A stretch of DNA of 64,000 nt from Collybia mongolica (GCA_013420905.1 JAAXNY010000006.1:4092001-4156000); one strand, 5' to 3'; positions 1 to 12,094 are shown, counted from the first letter of the stretch. The notes: generated from the letters alone by a model not told the origin. Numbers and translations: made by a program.

Positions 1-573
<573 letters not shown>

Positions 574-671
574 TTAGCAGCAAGAAAAGATGAGATTTTA
601 ACGATGCCGTGAAGAGTTGAAGGTCAAGTTTTTTGCCCAGCCCATAATATAATCGATCGGTCCCATCTAAT

Positions 672-3278
672 CTAATCTGCGTTATCTAATCGATCAGGGC
701 TTTCCAATCTGTTGATGCGTAAGTTCCCTCGACTCCAGTGTTCATTTCCAGCAATGAAGTCACTGCGCACGACTTTCCCTCGGGATACGACACATGAGTC
801 CTGCTCAATCTTCACGTATACTCCCTCAACTGGGCCATCCCAGAAGTTAGACTTCAGCTGAACCATGCTTCTGAGCTCCCTGTTAGATGGCATCGTGCCT
901 TCGTGAATAACTGGGACCAATGAAATCGAGGTTGCCGAGAGTAACTGTGTGAGAGTCTCTCTGTCCGCCCAAGTACGCGAGCTGCGATCGTAGAGGTCGA
1001 ACGCGAGAAATCGGTCAGGAAGGTGGGTATACGGAATTGAATGTGTGGCGAACATCCATTCTCCAAAGAGAACATACCGTTCTGCAAAGTGTGAGTCACG
1101 ATCAAGAACCTTAGATAAGTCTTCCCGATGGTGTTCAACCCACATCCCGAGCTTCTTGAATTGTTCGTGTGTAGTGGAGTCAATATAGTGGGAGCGATTT
1201 TGAACAATAATCCGTGAACGGTCTGACGACAATGAAAATCCCATGTTGGCCCCATCTATCTTCTCGGTTATGACGACACGTCCCTGTGCAGAGAGGGCAG
1301 CTGTCTCCGCTACGATATCATCAGATGTAGCTCCTCCGAGATTGATAAGGTGGGGAGTACGGGGGAACTTAAAGATACCAATAGTTGACGAAAGACGAAG
1401 GATAAGCTCCTGGGCAGCAGCAAATGACCGCACAATGATAATTGCCTTGAAACCTTCATTCAATGCAGGTCTCACAAAGGCCTGCTGCATCTGGTCGACT
1501 GCATTCCGCACCCGACTACCCGGTGGGAGAGTTGGATGTCCCGCACGCATCTGGGCTCGTGATGTGCACAGATCGCGATCATAGTCAAACCAAATGCACA
1601 CCGGGGCAATGCACCAATTTGAGGCGAGGCTGAGCCACTCCTTTCGATCCGAAGCTGCCGTATTGCATCGGTCAAGCAGAACGCGCCCCCGAGGTGCTTT
1701 TCCTATCTGAGATTCACAAGATGACCTGCTTCCAGAGTCGTCTTGGGAGATCACGGTCCAACCTGAAGGGTCTCTTGCCAGCAAGGCTTTTGATACCCAC
1801 GACTTTCCGGAGCCGGGGAGTCCCACTAACACGAACAAATCACAACCCCTTCCTAGCGACCCTTCCACTACAAGTGGGCAGGGAGGAGGCTCAGAGGGAC
1901 GATCAGGATAGACCGATTGTCTCTTCCAGATGGTACTGCACCATTTGGAAACAAATGCTTCCTGTTGCGAGGTTTCTATACTCCCGGGGCGGATGTGGCG
2001 AAGCAAAGTAACAGCATCTGGTGCAGACATTTCCGGATGCGTCTGCTGATAACGATGCTTGCCAAAACCAAACGCAGCCATGTAACACGCTGCGACTGTC
2101 CCTGCGCGCCCTTTCCCCCCTCCACAGTGAATTAAGAGTGGCAGGTTTTTCTCGTCCTCAAAAAGGGTCATAATCAAGTCCATCTGTTCGATTGAAGGTG
2201 GGTGATAGTTCGCAATGGGAAGGTACGTGTTGGTGATGGATTTTCCGCGAAACCAAGTTTCGTGTAGTGGTGTTTCTTCCGTCAGCGTAAGAGCATGTCG
2301 GATACCTAGCTGGGGAGATGCCAGTGCTGAGATATCGTCTTCGTGCCGAGGGGTGGACATGATAGCAATGTGATAAGGGACCAGCCAACGGAAGAAACGA
2401 GGAAGCTTATAGAATTGCTTCGATGTTGTCGTTTTCGCTGCGGGAATATATAGCGACTGCCGGGACTCCAGCTTTAGATTTGGTGTGATATTTTTATCGC
2501 TGAGTGTCGATCGCAAAGTCAGTGACCAAGGGGAAAAGAGAATGGCAGTAAGTTCCGCTGGTATCTGCACAATTTCATTTTCCAACATCACCGTCCCCCA
2601 CTCAGTGTCCTTGGAGCACTCAATCATCTTCTTGATGCAATACCCCTGAACCTTGTGGTCTTCCGCACGCTCATGAGCACCGGCATACGACAACATTGCG
2701 AGTTTGAAGTTTCTACCCTACAACGCTGCATCAGCCATCCTGAGGAACCCCCTGTGCGACTCGGGGAGCGTAAGGATCAGATCTTTGCAAAAATCTTGGG
2801 CCCTCTGAAACATCCCGAACGCGTGCAATGTATATGCCAAGTGGTCGAGAAATTCTGGGGAAGGGAATTGCGGGAACTGGTCGGGAAAAAGCGAATCGAT
2901 TCCTTTGTCGATATCATGCTCGTCCTGCATCGATAGCGTGATATGGAAATGCTTAGGCGCAAGACCTAATTGTTTTCGCAGCTGTTGACCAGCGGCCCAG
3001 ATAATGACCACGAAAACAACGCCAGAAGTGGCGTAAACCCCGACGCCTGCAGAGTGGATGTGACGCGTGTCTGCCTGGAGGTTGTTGAGCTTGTCGCGCG
3101 CCACGTCCCGCAGCTCAGCCTTCGAAATGAGGGTGATGTGATAGGCTGCTTGAGGTTGTAGAGGAGTCTGGACATGAGTGCCAGCTGACTTCAGGCCTTC
3201 CAAAGCTAGATCATCCACGACTGGGCCCACCAGGCCTAGCACGCCATGTGTTTTTTGGAGAGTGACGGGGTTGGACAT
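672..3278 (-). CDS. Multi-domain RNA-repair protein: 2H phosphoesterase, TPR, DSP phosphatase, P-loop kinase, RNA ligase; interrupted by an in-frame TAG
   Basis: No intron is needed elsewhere. Starting at ATG 3278, residues 47-49 (HIT) and 112-114 (HIT) are the paired HxT motifs of a 2H (LigT-like) phosphoesterase. A TPR-like helical segment follows. At 2718-2720 the frame meets TAG, then stays open with no shift to 672 (next ATG at 2696, 674 residues). The second part has HCGGGKGRAGT, the CX5R loop of dual-specificity phosphatases; GLPGSGKS, a P-loop, with LLDRCN downstream as in polynucleotide-kinase-like folds; then EKIDGANMG (nucleotidyl-transferase motif I, lysine nucleophile), LFGEWMF (motif III), EGVYVK (motif IV) and RGKVVRSDF (motif V) of an RNA ligase. 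By family knowledge these modules trim 2',3'-cyclic or 3'-phosphate ends, phosphorylate 5'-OH ends and seal RNA. The role in the cell is inference. The TAG may be real, a sequencing error, read through, or removed by a possible 48-nt intron (2713-2760). Confidence 0.8.
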
Positions 3279-3524
3279 GGATAGATGCCTTTCCGAGGGC
3301 GAGGAATGCGTGAAATAGGTGTGGGTATTGAGTGATAATGAGGCATATCGTATGTATTATATATCGTTGGCATCATGGAAGGGTGACTACTTTTGACTCG
3401 GTGGTTGCTGAGCGCACAGCGGTCGCATGCCAGTGGGTGGTGTTTGGCGTGGCATGTTGTCCGGAGCCGCCAGCGCCAAGTTCTACTTGATCTAATCTAA
3501 TCTACATCTGAACCTTTGCCTCTC
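3279..3524. promoter_or_regulatory. Divergent promoter between RNA-repair gene and RCC1-like gene
   Basis: The two genes point away from each other and share 246 bp. The stretch holds an AT-rich patch around 3350-3365 (TGTATTATATATCG). A repeated CTAAT tract (3490-3503) sits just before the RCC1-like start. A shared promoter is inferred from layout only. Confidence 0.5.
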
Positions 3525-4838
3525 ATGTCCGTCCTTCTCTCGTCAGGTTCTAATGCTCATGGTCAACTCTCAAATGGCACTCTAGAAGATTCCCACAAAT
3601 TCGCCTCATGTTCTTTTTCGGAATGTCCTTCCGGAACATTGCCCCCCGGAACTCGTCAAGTAGTCCACATAACAAGTGGTGCCAACCACACTTTGGCTCT
3701 CCTAGAGATCGGGGTAGAGGATGGTGAAAATCGCGTAGAGCTTTGGGGATGTGGAGACAATTCCTCAGGACAGCTGGGTTCTGTTCTACGAGTTTCACAA
3801 ATGGCATCAGTGTTCCAACCGATCGATCTTTCATTGCAAAATGTGGGATTAGGCGACTACGGCTATAAGTTTGTCAGTGCATCATGGGAGACGACCTATG
3901 TAGTGTTGTCGTGTGAGGGGAGGGCAGACGTTCTGATATCAATGGGAGCGGACGACTTTGGGGACTTGGGAGTAGGAGGTGTGAAGAAAGAAAAGGAGAA
4001 TCAAGCCACAGCACCCTTCCACGTTGTTAGTTTTGATCATCTGACACTCGAGGGCGCGTCTGTCAAGAAGGACAGTATAATTGTGGAAGCATTGGCCTCG
4101 GGGCAGCATCATGTTGTTGTCCAGCTCCGAGGAACACTAGTCGATGGTACAGGAATTATTTTTATGACAGGTTGGGGCACATCGCGACACGGGCAACTGG
4201 GAAATGTGAATTCGAATGGGCGCCCGACGCCCTTCCTCACGAAGCCTGCAGTAATATCCGTCACGGTGGATGACCCCCAAGATCGCATAGTCGCCCATGC
4301 CCTGGGAAGTCAGCACACTGCCTTCATGTATGCCTCGGGGAAAGTTTCTGGCCTAGGCTCCAATAGTAAAGGACAGATACATGGATTGGAGAGTACCAAG
4401 CGTGCAACAAGTCTAGGATGTACTTGGAATGGAACATACATGTTGGCGAGCGACGACAAAGGAGATATATGTGTTGTGGCAACTGGAAGCCATATGCATG
4501 GTCAACTTGGTCGCGAGCTCCCCTTAGGCACCTCAGGCCTTGCCGACATATTAGGACCTTCCGCTGTGGAGTTTCCTGGGGACGCACAGAGCGTGATAAA
4601 CATTGCATGCGGTACAGAACATGTACTTGCCATTCGCTCTTCAGACAAAACAAACCGCAGTTTGGATGCAGCGGTGTGGGGTTGGGGGTGGAACGAGCAT
4701 GGGAATCTGGGCACTGGGACGACGGAGGATATTTTTTTACCCGCCAGGATATGGTCGGGCGCTGAGGAAAACTTGGTACCAGTTAGAGTGTGGGCAGGAT
4801 CGGGAACAAGTTGGATATATGCTACACATGTTGAATGA
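3525..4838 (+). CDS. RCC1-repeat (beta-propeller) protein
   Basis: Intronless frame of 437 residues starting at ATG 3525. It carries about seven RCC1-type blades, each with the usual G.N..GQLG-like turn: GSNAHGQLS, GCGDNSSGQLG, GADDFGDLG, GWGTSRHGQLG, GLGSNSKGQI, ATGSHMHGQLG and GWGWNEHGNLG. The blades fill the whole chain, so there is no extra domain. The length and lack of a nuclear signal suggest an RCC1-like protein of the Ats1/BLIP-II kind rather than the Ran exchange factor itself; partners are unknown. It converges with the Swi5 gene, whose stop codon is only about 45 bp beyond, so the two transcripts probably overlap at their 3' ends. Divergent from the RNA-repair gene upstream. Confidence 0.85.
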   Translation: MSVLLSSGSNAHGQLSNGTLEDSHKFASCSFSECPSGTLPPGTRQVVHITSGANHTLALLEIGVEDGENRVELWGCGDNSSGQLGSVLRVSQMASVFQPIDLSLQNVGLGDYGYKFVSASWETTYVVLSCEGRADVLISMGADDFGDLGVGGVKKEKENQATAPFHVVSFDHLTLEGASVKKDSIIVEALASGQHHVVVQLRGTLVDGTGIIFMTGWGTSRHGQLGNVNSNGRPTPFLTKPAVISVTVDDPQDRIVAHALGSQHTAFMYASGKVSGLGSNSKGQIHGLESTKRATSLGCTWNGTYMLASDDKGDICVVATGSHMHGQLGRELPLGTSGLADILGPSAVEFPGDAQSVINIACGTEHVLAIRSSDKTNRSLDAAVWGWGWNEHGNLGTGTTEDIFLPARIWSGAEENLVPVRVWAGSGTSWIYATHVE

Positions 4839-4883
4839 CAATGAATGTGGTACAAACAGAAACACCGGAAACGAGACGCAATG

Positions 4884-5367
4884 TCAATCACCAGTGTCGA
4901 GTCCTAATTCTTCATGAATCTGCCTCACAGTTGTTTCCTTGAGTATAGCGAGCTGTTGACAATCAAATCACGCCTGCGAAATGTCATTTTCAACGTACTC
5001 TACCAATTAAGATCTGATCACGAGCGAGGATTTTTAGAACGGCGTGGAGAAAGAGTAGGAGAAGTGACATAAGGCTTGCCTGGGTCGCGTCTTTCGCTTC
5101 ATTGTATTGGTGGAGGAGTTTAATATGCGCCTTGACTATTCTTTCCGCATCTTCATTTTCTCTAATTGTGAGAGATGGGGTATTTCATAGAGCCACAGAG
5201 GAGTCCTATCAAAATAACATACCCAAGAGTACGTTGCAGATCCTCGATTTCGGTTTGTAAGTGCCGGGTACGGGTTTCCTGGCTCTGAGGGTAAAAATAT
5301 ATGAATCAGAGGGCTGGATGCAACAACCATCCATATCTTGTACCTTTGCAGACAAGGAGGCATACAT
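4884..5367 (-). CDS. swi5: Swi5 homologous-recombination mediator
   Basis: Small protein of 83 residues assembled from five exons: 5344-5367, 5223-5284, 5080-5161, 4999-5013 and 4884-4952. Residues KAHIKLLHQYNEAKDATQ, then ILIGR, then LAILKETTVRQIHEELGL match the conserved C-terminal core of Swi5/Sae3 almost end to end. The N-terminal part (RTRHLQTEIEDLQRTLG) is a short coiled coil. In fission yeast Swi5 pairs with Sfr1 and stabilises Rad51 and Dmc1 filaments in the nucleus. Exon 4 is only 15 nt and encodes the five core residues ILIGR. The intron before it begins with GC (CAG followed by GCAAGC), a GC-AG intron. Reading straight on instead of splicing would destroy the core, so the splice model is well supported by homology. 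Confidence 0.88.
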
Positions 5368-5716
5368 GTGTGCTTGGCAGTAGGCTTTCTTTGAGTTGTG
5401 GCTCGTGCTAGAGGGCTGGGTGAACGCTGGGAGTGAAAACGTCGCGGTAACTTTCCGCGGTGTCGCGTCCGCGTTGTTTGTCCACGATTGTCAATTGCCA
5501 GGCAGTTTCCGACCGGCGGCTGAACGCTTTTGGCGAGTTTATACGAATTTCTTTTTGATGCGCGATAAAAAAGAAAGATTGCGTGGTGACATGTTACTCA
5601 GGGCGCCGGCCGTGGTACCTATTGCCACGACTACATATTTCTGTACTGAGCGCTGCGCAGGGCACACTTGTTTCCATCATCACCAATTTCTTCAGTAAGC
5701 GTCCCAACAGCTTTCT
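5368..5716. other. Intergenic region upstream of Swi5
   Basis: About 350 bp between the Swi5 start and the next possible reading frame. I see no convincing coding stretch or RNA gene; it should contain the Swi5 promoter. Confidence 0.4.
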
Positions 5717-5872
5717 ATGTTTGGCTTGTTTCACACTAAAACTTTTGATTATGGCCCTGACAAGCCGGCGGTGTATGATGCTCCAGATCTGCCGAGCGTT
5801 GAACGTGGTCTCGACCCGGACCGCCGTAGTCCGTTGTTCAACTCGTTGGGCGGATGCTATATGGAAACGGAT
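5717..5872 (+). CDS. Short uncharacterised open frame upstream of ABC transporter
   Basis: ATG at 5717 opens a 51-residue frame rich in D, P and R (for example DYGPDKPAVYDAPDLP and GLDPDRRSPLF), which reads like real protein rather than random sequence. It ends in TGA at 5870-5872. The same frame then stays open for another 98 codons to a TAA at 6166-6168, right before the ABC transporter ATG. I do not recognise the protein. It may be a small gene, an upstream frame in the ABC transcript, or a first exon whose intron I cannot place. Confidence 0.25.
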
Positions 5873-6168
5873 GGAAACGCGTGGAGATGATGCTTGGGTT
5901 TCCGGCTCTATCGTTATTTTACTGACATCGCGGGGCCCGGTAGGAAATTTGTCTCATCAACTTCCCCTTTTCGGGCGAGTTTACACAGAAATGTTTCGAT
6001 TTGCTGCGGAAAATGTCTTCACATCGCGCGGCTCGGGCTTGGTATAGCCTCGAATTCTCAAGTATACCCAAGACTGCCATTGCAGGCGCGGGAGATGATC
6101 ATTCCCCCTCTACGTATACCTGAACACTGCACGACCGTGGATTTAGGTTCTAACGACCACTCCTTCTA

Positions 6169-9100
6169 ATGGCGGGCCTCTTTTGGCTCCAGCTAAGGGC
6201 GCTAATCTGGAAGAACTGGATCGTGCTCTCTAAACATTCATTTGTAAGTGCCGGATTGGCCGCGATGCATACTAACTCGCTACAAATCTTCAGCTCAATA
6301 TCCTGCGATGTCTCATCCTACCCGTGGCCTACGGCATCTTCCTTGCTGTAGCACAAATATTCCTTGACAAGCCGAACAACGTAAATCACGGAGTTCAACT
6401 CTATACTATCCTCAACTCTGACCCACATTTTAGTATGGGATTGGCGACCCAGTATCTATATCTACACTCCAGAGTCAGTTTGATGGCTCGACTTCACTAA
6501 TTTGGGCGGACACAACGGATGGAACAAGTTCTCCCTCGCCAGCGGCGATAATGGCTCACATTACGTCGTCATTTACACCCCACCAGCTCCGAGCTGTGAA
6601 GCAAGTCGAAACCGCGGATGATATCACTCATGCATGTCCCCAGAATTTTAACTTCTTATCTGAGTGCTTTGCTGGTGTCGCATTCAACGATATACCAGCC
6701 AATACCAGTGCCGGTAACCCCGTTAACTACACCCTTAGGGCGGATTCAGGGCTGGTGTTCATCGATGTTATAAAACACCAGAGTGATTTCGAAAAGAGGG
6801 TCTTACCATTGCAATGGGCGATTGATCAGGTGAGTTAGCTCTAATGCATAATGTACCAGACCAGTTTTAAAACTCGTCTGTCTATAGGCAATCATAGAAT
6901 TGAAGACGGGTGTCAAGATACCAACGCCACTCGAATGGCCTTATACCATTGAAACGAACGAGGAACAAGCAACTCGGACTCGACTCAGTGCGTGCGCCTC
7001 TTGATCCCCTTTCCCTTTCTTATTCGACCGATTGTGCTAGGCTACGTACGGGGTGTTCGAGAACTCCTCGTTATTGCACTGTCAGTTGTCATATGCTACA
7101 GTGATGACCCTTTCTAACAAGTTGTTCTCCTAGCTTTGTTTGTTTTGTTGGAATAGCTTACCAGCTCCCGGGCGCGGTCTCGGGAGAAAGGGCCAGTCTT
7201 GTGACAGCCCATATGAAAGCAATGGGTTTGCTTGACTCTGCCAGAATCATGTATGTAACCTTCACATTAACCTCATATTTTTCTAAAATCATATACTCCT
7301 AGCTCATGGCACTTAAGTATATCTCTTACTTACCTCCCTGCTTGGGTGATTGTTAGCCTGATATGGCACTTCCGCATCTTTTCTGAAACTAATGTCGGCC
7401 TTATTCTTGTTGTCCACGTTCTGCTTGGCCTCGTACTTGCAAGTTGGGCATTCTTCGTCGCCGCTCCCTTTGGCAAAAGCCCCCAGCTCGCAGCAGTCGT
7501 CACAACTTTCCTAAGCATTGTTTTTGTCATTCTTGGGCTCGTGCTTGGTAAAGCCGGAAACGGCACAGCTTTTATCTTCTCAGTCGTCTTCCCGCCTAGC
7601 TTCTATGTCTTTGCGATCCGTGCCATCGCGGGATACGAAAACCATTTGCTACCAACGAATGCGCTCAAGGGCGACCCTGACAACCAACTTACATTGCTTG
7701 TCTTAATCATCGCGGCTATCGTAAGAAACGCTGCTTTCCTATATTTTTGATCATGCTCACCCCCTAAATCCCAGATTGACGTGTTCTTCTGGCCCTATCT
7801 TGCTGTTTTGCTTGAACGTAAGCTTTATGACGTTCCGAACCCTTCAGCACGGTCATGGATGTTCTGGAGGAAACGACAACCATCCACAGGCCTGCCCATA
7901 TCTGAGAATATAGCCGTATCAGTTCAGAATCTAAACAAGACATTCAAGGCGCCATGGTTCAGCTCCAAATCCAATGTCACCGCGATCGCTGACCTCACTG
8001 TCGACATTCCAAAATCAGGCATTTTTGTTCTTTTGGGATCCAATGGGTGAGTACGCTTGGTTCATGAAATGGAACAACATCACCGACAGGGCTTGCTTAG
8101 TGCCGGGAAGTCGACTTCTTTGTCGATTTTGGGAGGGCTGGCTGGTAAAACAAGCGGCTCTGTGGTATTTGAAGGTGGTGTGGCGCGTCCACCACGCGGC
8201 ACAGTAGGGATTGTCCCACAAAAGAACGTATTGTTCCCGGAACTCTCCTGCGCACAGACCCTCCGTGTTTGGAAGGCAGTCAAATGGTCAGAGTATTCAG
8301 AAACTGATGAGGACGTGGAACAGCTGTTGCGTGACTGTGACTTGGAAGCTAAGATCAACTCAAATGCGGATACCCTATCTGGTGGGCAGAAGAGGAAATT
8401 GCAATTGGCAATTGGTTTGATTGGGGGTTCCAAGAGTACGTGTAACTAGTTGTCATCAGGTTCGTCAACACTAAACCCATAGTGTCAGTCGTTTTGGTTG
8501 ATGAGTGTACATCTGGCGTCGATCCGCTTAGTCGGCGCGCTCTGTGGAGAACGCTCACATCATTCCGTGAGGACCGAACGATCGTGTTCACCACTCATGT
8601 ACGTTATTTATACTACTTTGGGTTCAGACCCTTTCTTAATTTTATCATAGTTTCTCGATGAGGCGGATTTACTGGCAGACCACATCGCCGTTTTAGCTGC
8701 TCCTGGACGACTAGTTGCAGATGGATCGCCCGTTGCTCTTAAGCGTGACCTCGGCGAAGGATATTCCGCACATGTGTCTTTCAAACCATCCGCTGAAGAA
8801 AAAGACACTATCAATCCTCGAGGAGAACTGTTACAACGGATCCGTATGGTTGCACCACAGACCTATCTCAGTGCACCTTCCCCCCACCAAATCGCCTACC
8901 ACCTAAAGACCAGAGATGCGGTTGTTGTCAGCAGGGTCCTGCAATTACTAGACGACGAGCAGGTTACATACGACATTACCTCATACGATGTCCTGGGCAC
9001 CACTATTGAAGATATCTTCCTTGACCTGATGTCAAGGAATTCAGGATCCGAAGACTCCGACGAAATTTCCCGCGAAACAGTGACACCAACAGAGAAGCCG

Positions 9101-11899
9101 GAGCCTGTCCTCACACCCACTGTCATGGACCTTTCCAGTGGTCGCGCGATGCCCCCCCGCAAACAGGCTTTCACGATCTTCTATAAACGCTACTTGATCG
9201 CGCGCCGAAGTTGGCTTACTCCTGTCCTCACTATCCTCGTGGCTGTCGCTGGTGCATGTATACCCCTCGTATTCATTCGGGGGAGATCCCAATCGTGTAT
9301 TAGGAGATTCGGCAACTCATCCCTGACTTTACCTCTATACCTCCCTGCTTCCCCATTAGTACCTTTCATCGCTTTTGGTCCATCCTCCCGCGTCCTTACT
9401 TCGCCGCCTGGAATTATCTCAACTCTTGGAAGGATCCCCTTATTTCGCGTCACGGACGTCACCGACAACGACACTTTCGTAAATACCATCAAACAAAATT
9501 ATCGCAATCTTTCATTGGGAGGCGTATCCCTCGATATCAACACTGGGGCTTCACTGATTGCATGGGAGGCCTCTCCACCCGGAATAAGAGGACCCTCAAT
9601 GCTAAACCTAGCGACTAACATTCTTTACAATAACGCACTTAACGCTTCTGGGAACGCGGGAGGCGTTCCTAATATCATTCAAGCTAGCTATTCCAACTTC
9701 CCCCCGGTCGGTGCGGGAACGTTGGTCTCACTCAAATGGATGATATTCTTCGGTGCTGTGATGGTACGTGTCGCTTACTCCTCAAATCTGACCATCTAAT
9801 ACATGCGTCGCGCAGTCCGTCTTCCCCGCTTTCTTTGCCCTCTATGTATCTCGAGAGCGGCGGTCGTCTGTACAAGCCATGCAGTTGTCCAATGGCCTCG
9901 GCGACCCCGTCGGTCTATGGATAGGCCATCTCATGTTTGACACCATTTGTTCTGTGATTCTATCCACAATAATCATCATCGTTTTCGCTGGTGCATCCAA
10001 TCAGTTCCATGGATTAGGATTCTTTGTGAGCTTCTTTATTATTCAGCTACACACGAAAACTCATTGTTTATCAGTGGCTCGTACTTGTTCTTTATGGAAT
10101 CACTGGCGCCCTGTTCTCATATTGTGTCTCGTTGATGGTCTCATCTCCTCTCGCAGCCTTTGCCACTGTCGCGGGCTATCAAGTCATCATGTTTATTGTA
10201 AGTCTATTTGTGGCATGCGAACGTCTTCCTAACTATCGGCGACAGCTCTACCTGTCTGGATATCTCCTCACACTCACGTATAGCAAAACGTCATTGGCAC
10301 CACACATTATTACTATCATACACTTTACTTTATCCCTGGCATCTCCTGTTGCCAGTGTTGTAAGTCGATCGTCTCCCACCGGGAATTAGTGTCTAACAAA
10401 TATTGCAGACTCGAGCTGCTTTGGTATCTGTAAACCTTTTCTCTTTACTCTGTGATGGGACAACCGTAGTGACAAGTTCATCCATGGGCTCAATCACACG
10501 TTTCGGTGGCCCCATCCTCTATCTCATAGTCTATTCCTTCTTCCTCCTTGCCGTCTTGGTTTGGGTCGACTCTGGCTCTCTGCTACCTCGGCGCTTAAGA
10601 ACCCAGAAACAAATCCTGGCTGATAATGACCCAAGTAGAATCCGACGGGAGGATGTCGTCGCAGAGGCCAAGTCAGCATCAGACTCGCGCGATCTGCTTC
10701 GCGTGCTCGACGTCGCAAAAACGTACGGCGCAAATAAAGTCGTTGACAACGTCACACTTGGGGTTTCCAGAGATACTGTCTTCGCTCTTTTGGGACCCAA
10801 TGGCGCTGGGAAAACTACCACATTCAATATGATTCGTGAGTAAAATACCACAAGTTCAACAATCATCCGCAATTTTTGACCGCCGTGAATAGGTGGTGAT
10901 GTGATTCCAGAATCTGGCGATGTTCTGATTGATGGCACTTCTGTTATTCGACACCCCCGACTTGCTCGCCTTTCATTGGGAGTTTGTCCCCAATTCACTG
11001 CAATCGACTCTCAACTCACTGTTCGCGAACATCTCCTTGTCTACGGCCGGCTGAAAGGGCTTCAGCAGGGCAAAGAACTCAATGACAACGTTGAATCAAT
11101 CCTTCACGGAACAGCATTAGCCACATATGCCGATCGTTTGGCAAGCAAGCTTTCCGGCGGAAATCAGAGGAAACTTTCCCTTGCCATTGCCTTGATAGGT
11201 ATAATTTAGAAGGATCGCTCATGTAAATGCAAGGCTCACCAAATGTCTTGACAGGGAACCCTGCCGTCGTACTGATCGATGAATTCTCAACAGGTATCGA
11301 TGCCAAGATGAAGCGTGAAATGTGGCAAACCTTGCGAAATGTAGCAATCGGGAAAGCCGTGATTATCACGACCCGTACGTGATTCCTCAAATTTGCTCCT
11401 GTCAGCGTTCAACCATGAAATAATGGCCAGATTCTATGGAAGAGGCTTCTGCTCTTGCTAACAGAGTTGGAATTCTGGCCAAACAGCTTCTGGGTAAGTT
11501 CTCTCTATTTTCGATATCGCTTGTTATTGATGTCTATTCTTTGTAGCTGTTGGAACCACTGAATCACTTTCGGCACGTTATGCAACTTATGAGGTTCACT
11601 TTACGTGCCGAACGCGTGATGAAATTCAGAAGGCCCAGATGCTTATGGCTAATATCCCTGGATCCCGAATGGCAGACGATGTTGCGACGCGATTTGAGGT
11701 ACCGATCGAGGCGAACGGAATCACCCTAGCACAGCTCTTTACGATGCTCTCTACGCGGGGTGATTTCTCGGAATACACAGTCGAGAAGGCCTCTTTGGAG
11801 AGTGTCTTCCTGAAGGTGATCAGGGAGAACAATGTTCAAGAAGAGGACAACGTCACCAGACACAATAGGCGGCGGTGGTATCGATTATGGCTCTCCTGA
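6169..11899 (+). CDS. ABCA-type full ABC transporter
   Basis: ATG 6169 opens a many-exon gene; early exons are 6169-6243, 6294-6380, 6434-6829 and 6888 onward, with GT-AG introns of about 50 nt. The layout is TMD1-NBD1-TMD2-NBD2. The N-terminus ([14 protein letters not shown]) and one helix preceding a long extracytosolic loop are typical of the ABCA group, as are MGLLDSAR and SWHLS before the helix bundle. NBD1 has Walker A GSNGAGKST (interrupted by an intron at 8048-8100), signature [10 protein letters not shown], Walker B VVLVDE and switch TTHFLDEA. NBD2 has [26 protein letters not shown] and THSMEEA. All catalytic motifs look intact in both halves, so both sites should hydrolyse ATP. ABCA proteins mostly move lipids across membranes; the substrate here is unknown. 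The end is TGA at 11897-11899. Confidence 0.9.
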
Positions 11900-12094
11900 A
11901 CAGAACAAGTACATATCCACCAAATTTATGTGTGACATTAAATAGACCATCCTACCTACGACTAATTCGCATCTGTGTTGAGGATATCATACCTTCTAGA
12001 ACATGGTGGAGCTGGGACATTAAAATAGCCCTGTAGACCAGTTTTGTATTAGCTCAAGCAATTGAAGTGATCTTTGACGTTGAAAGAACGGCGA

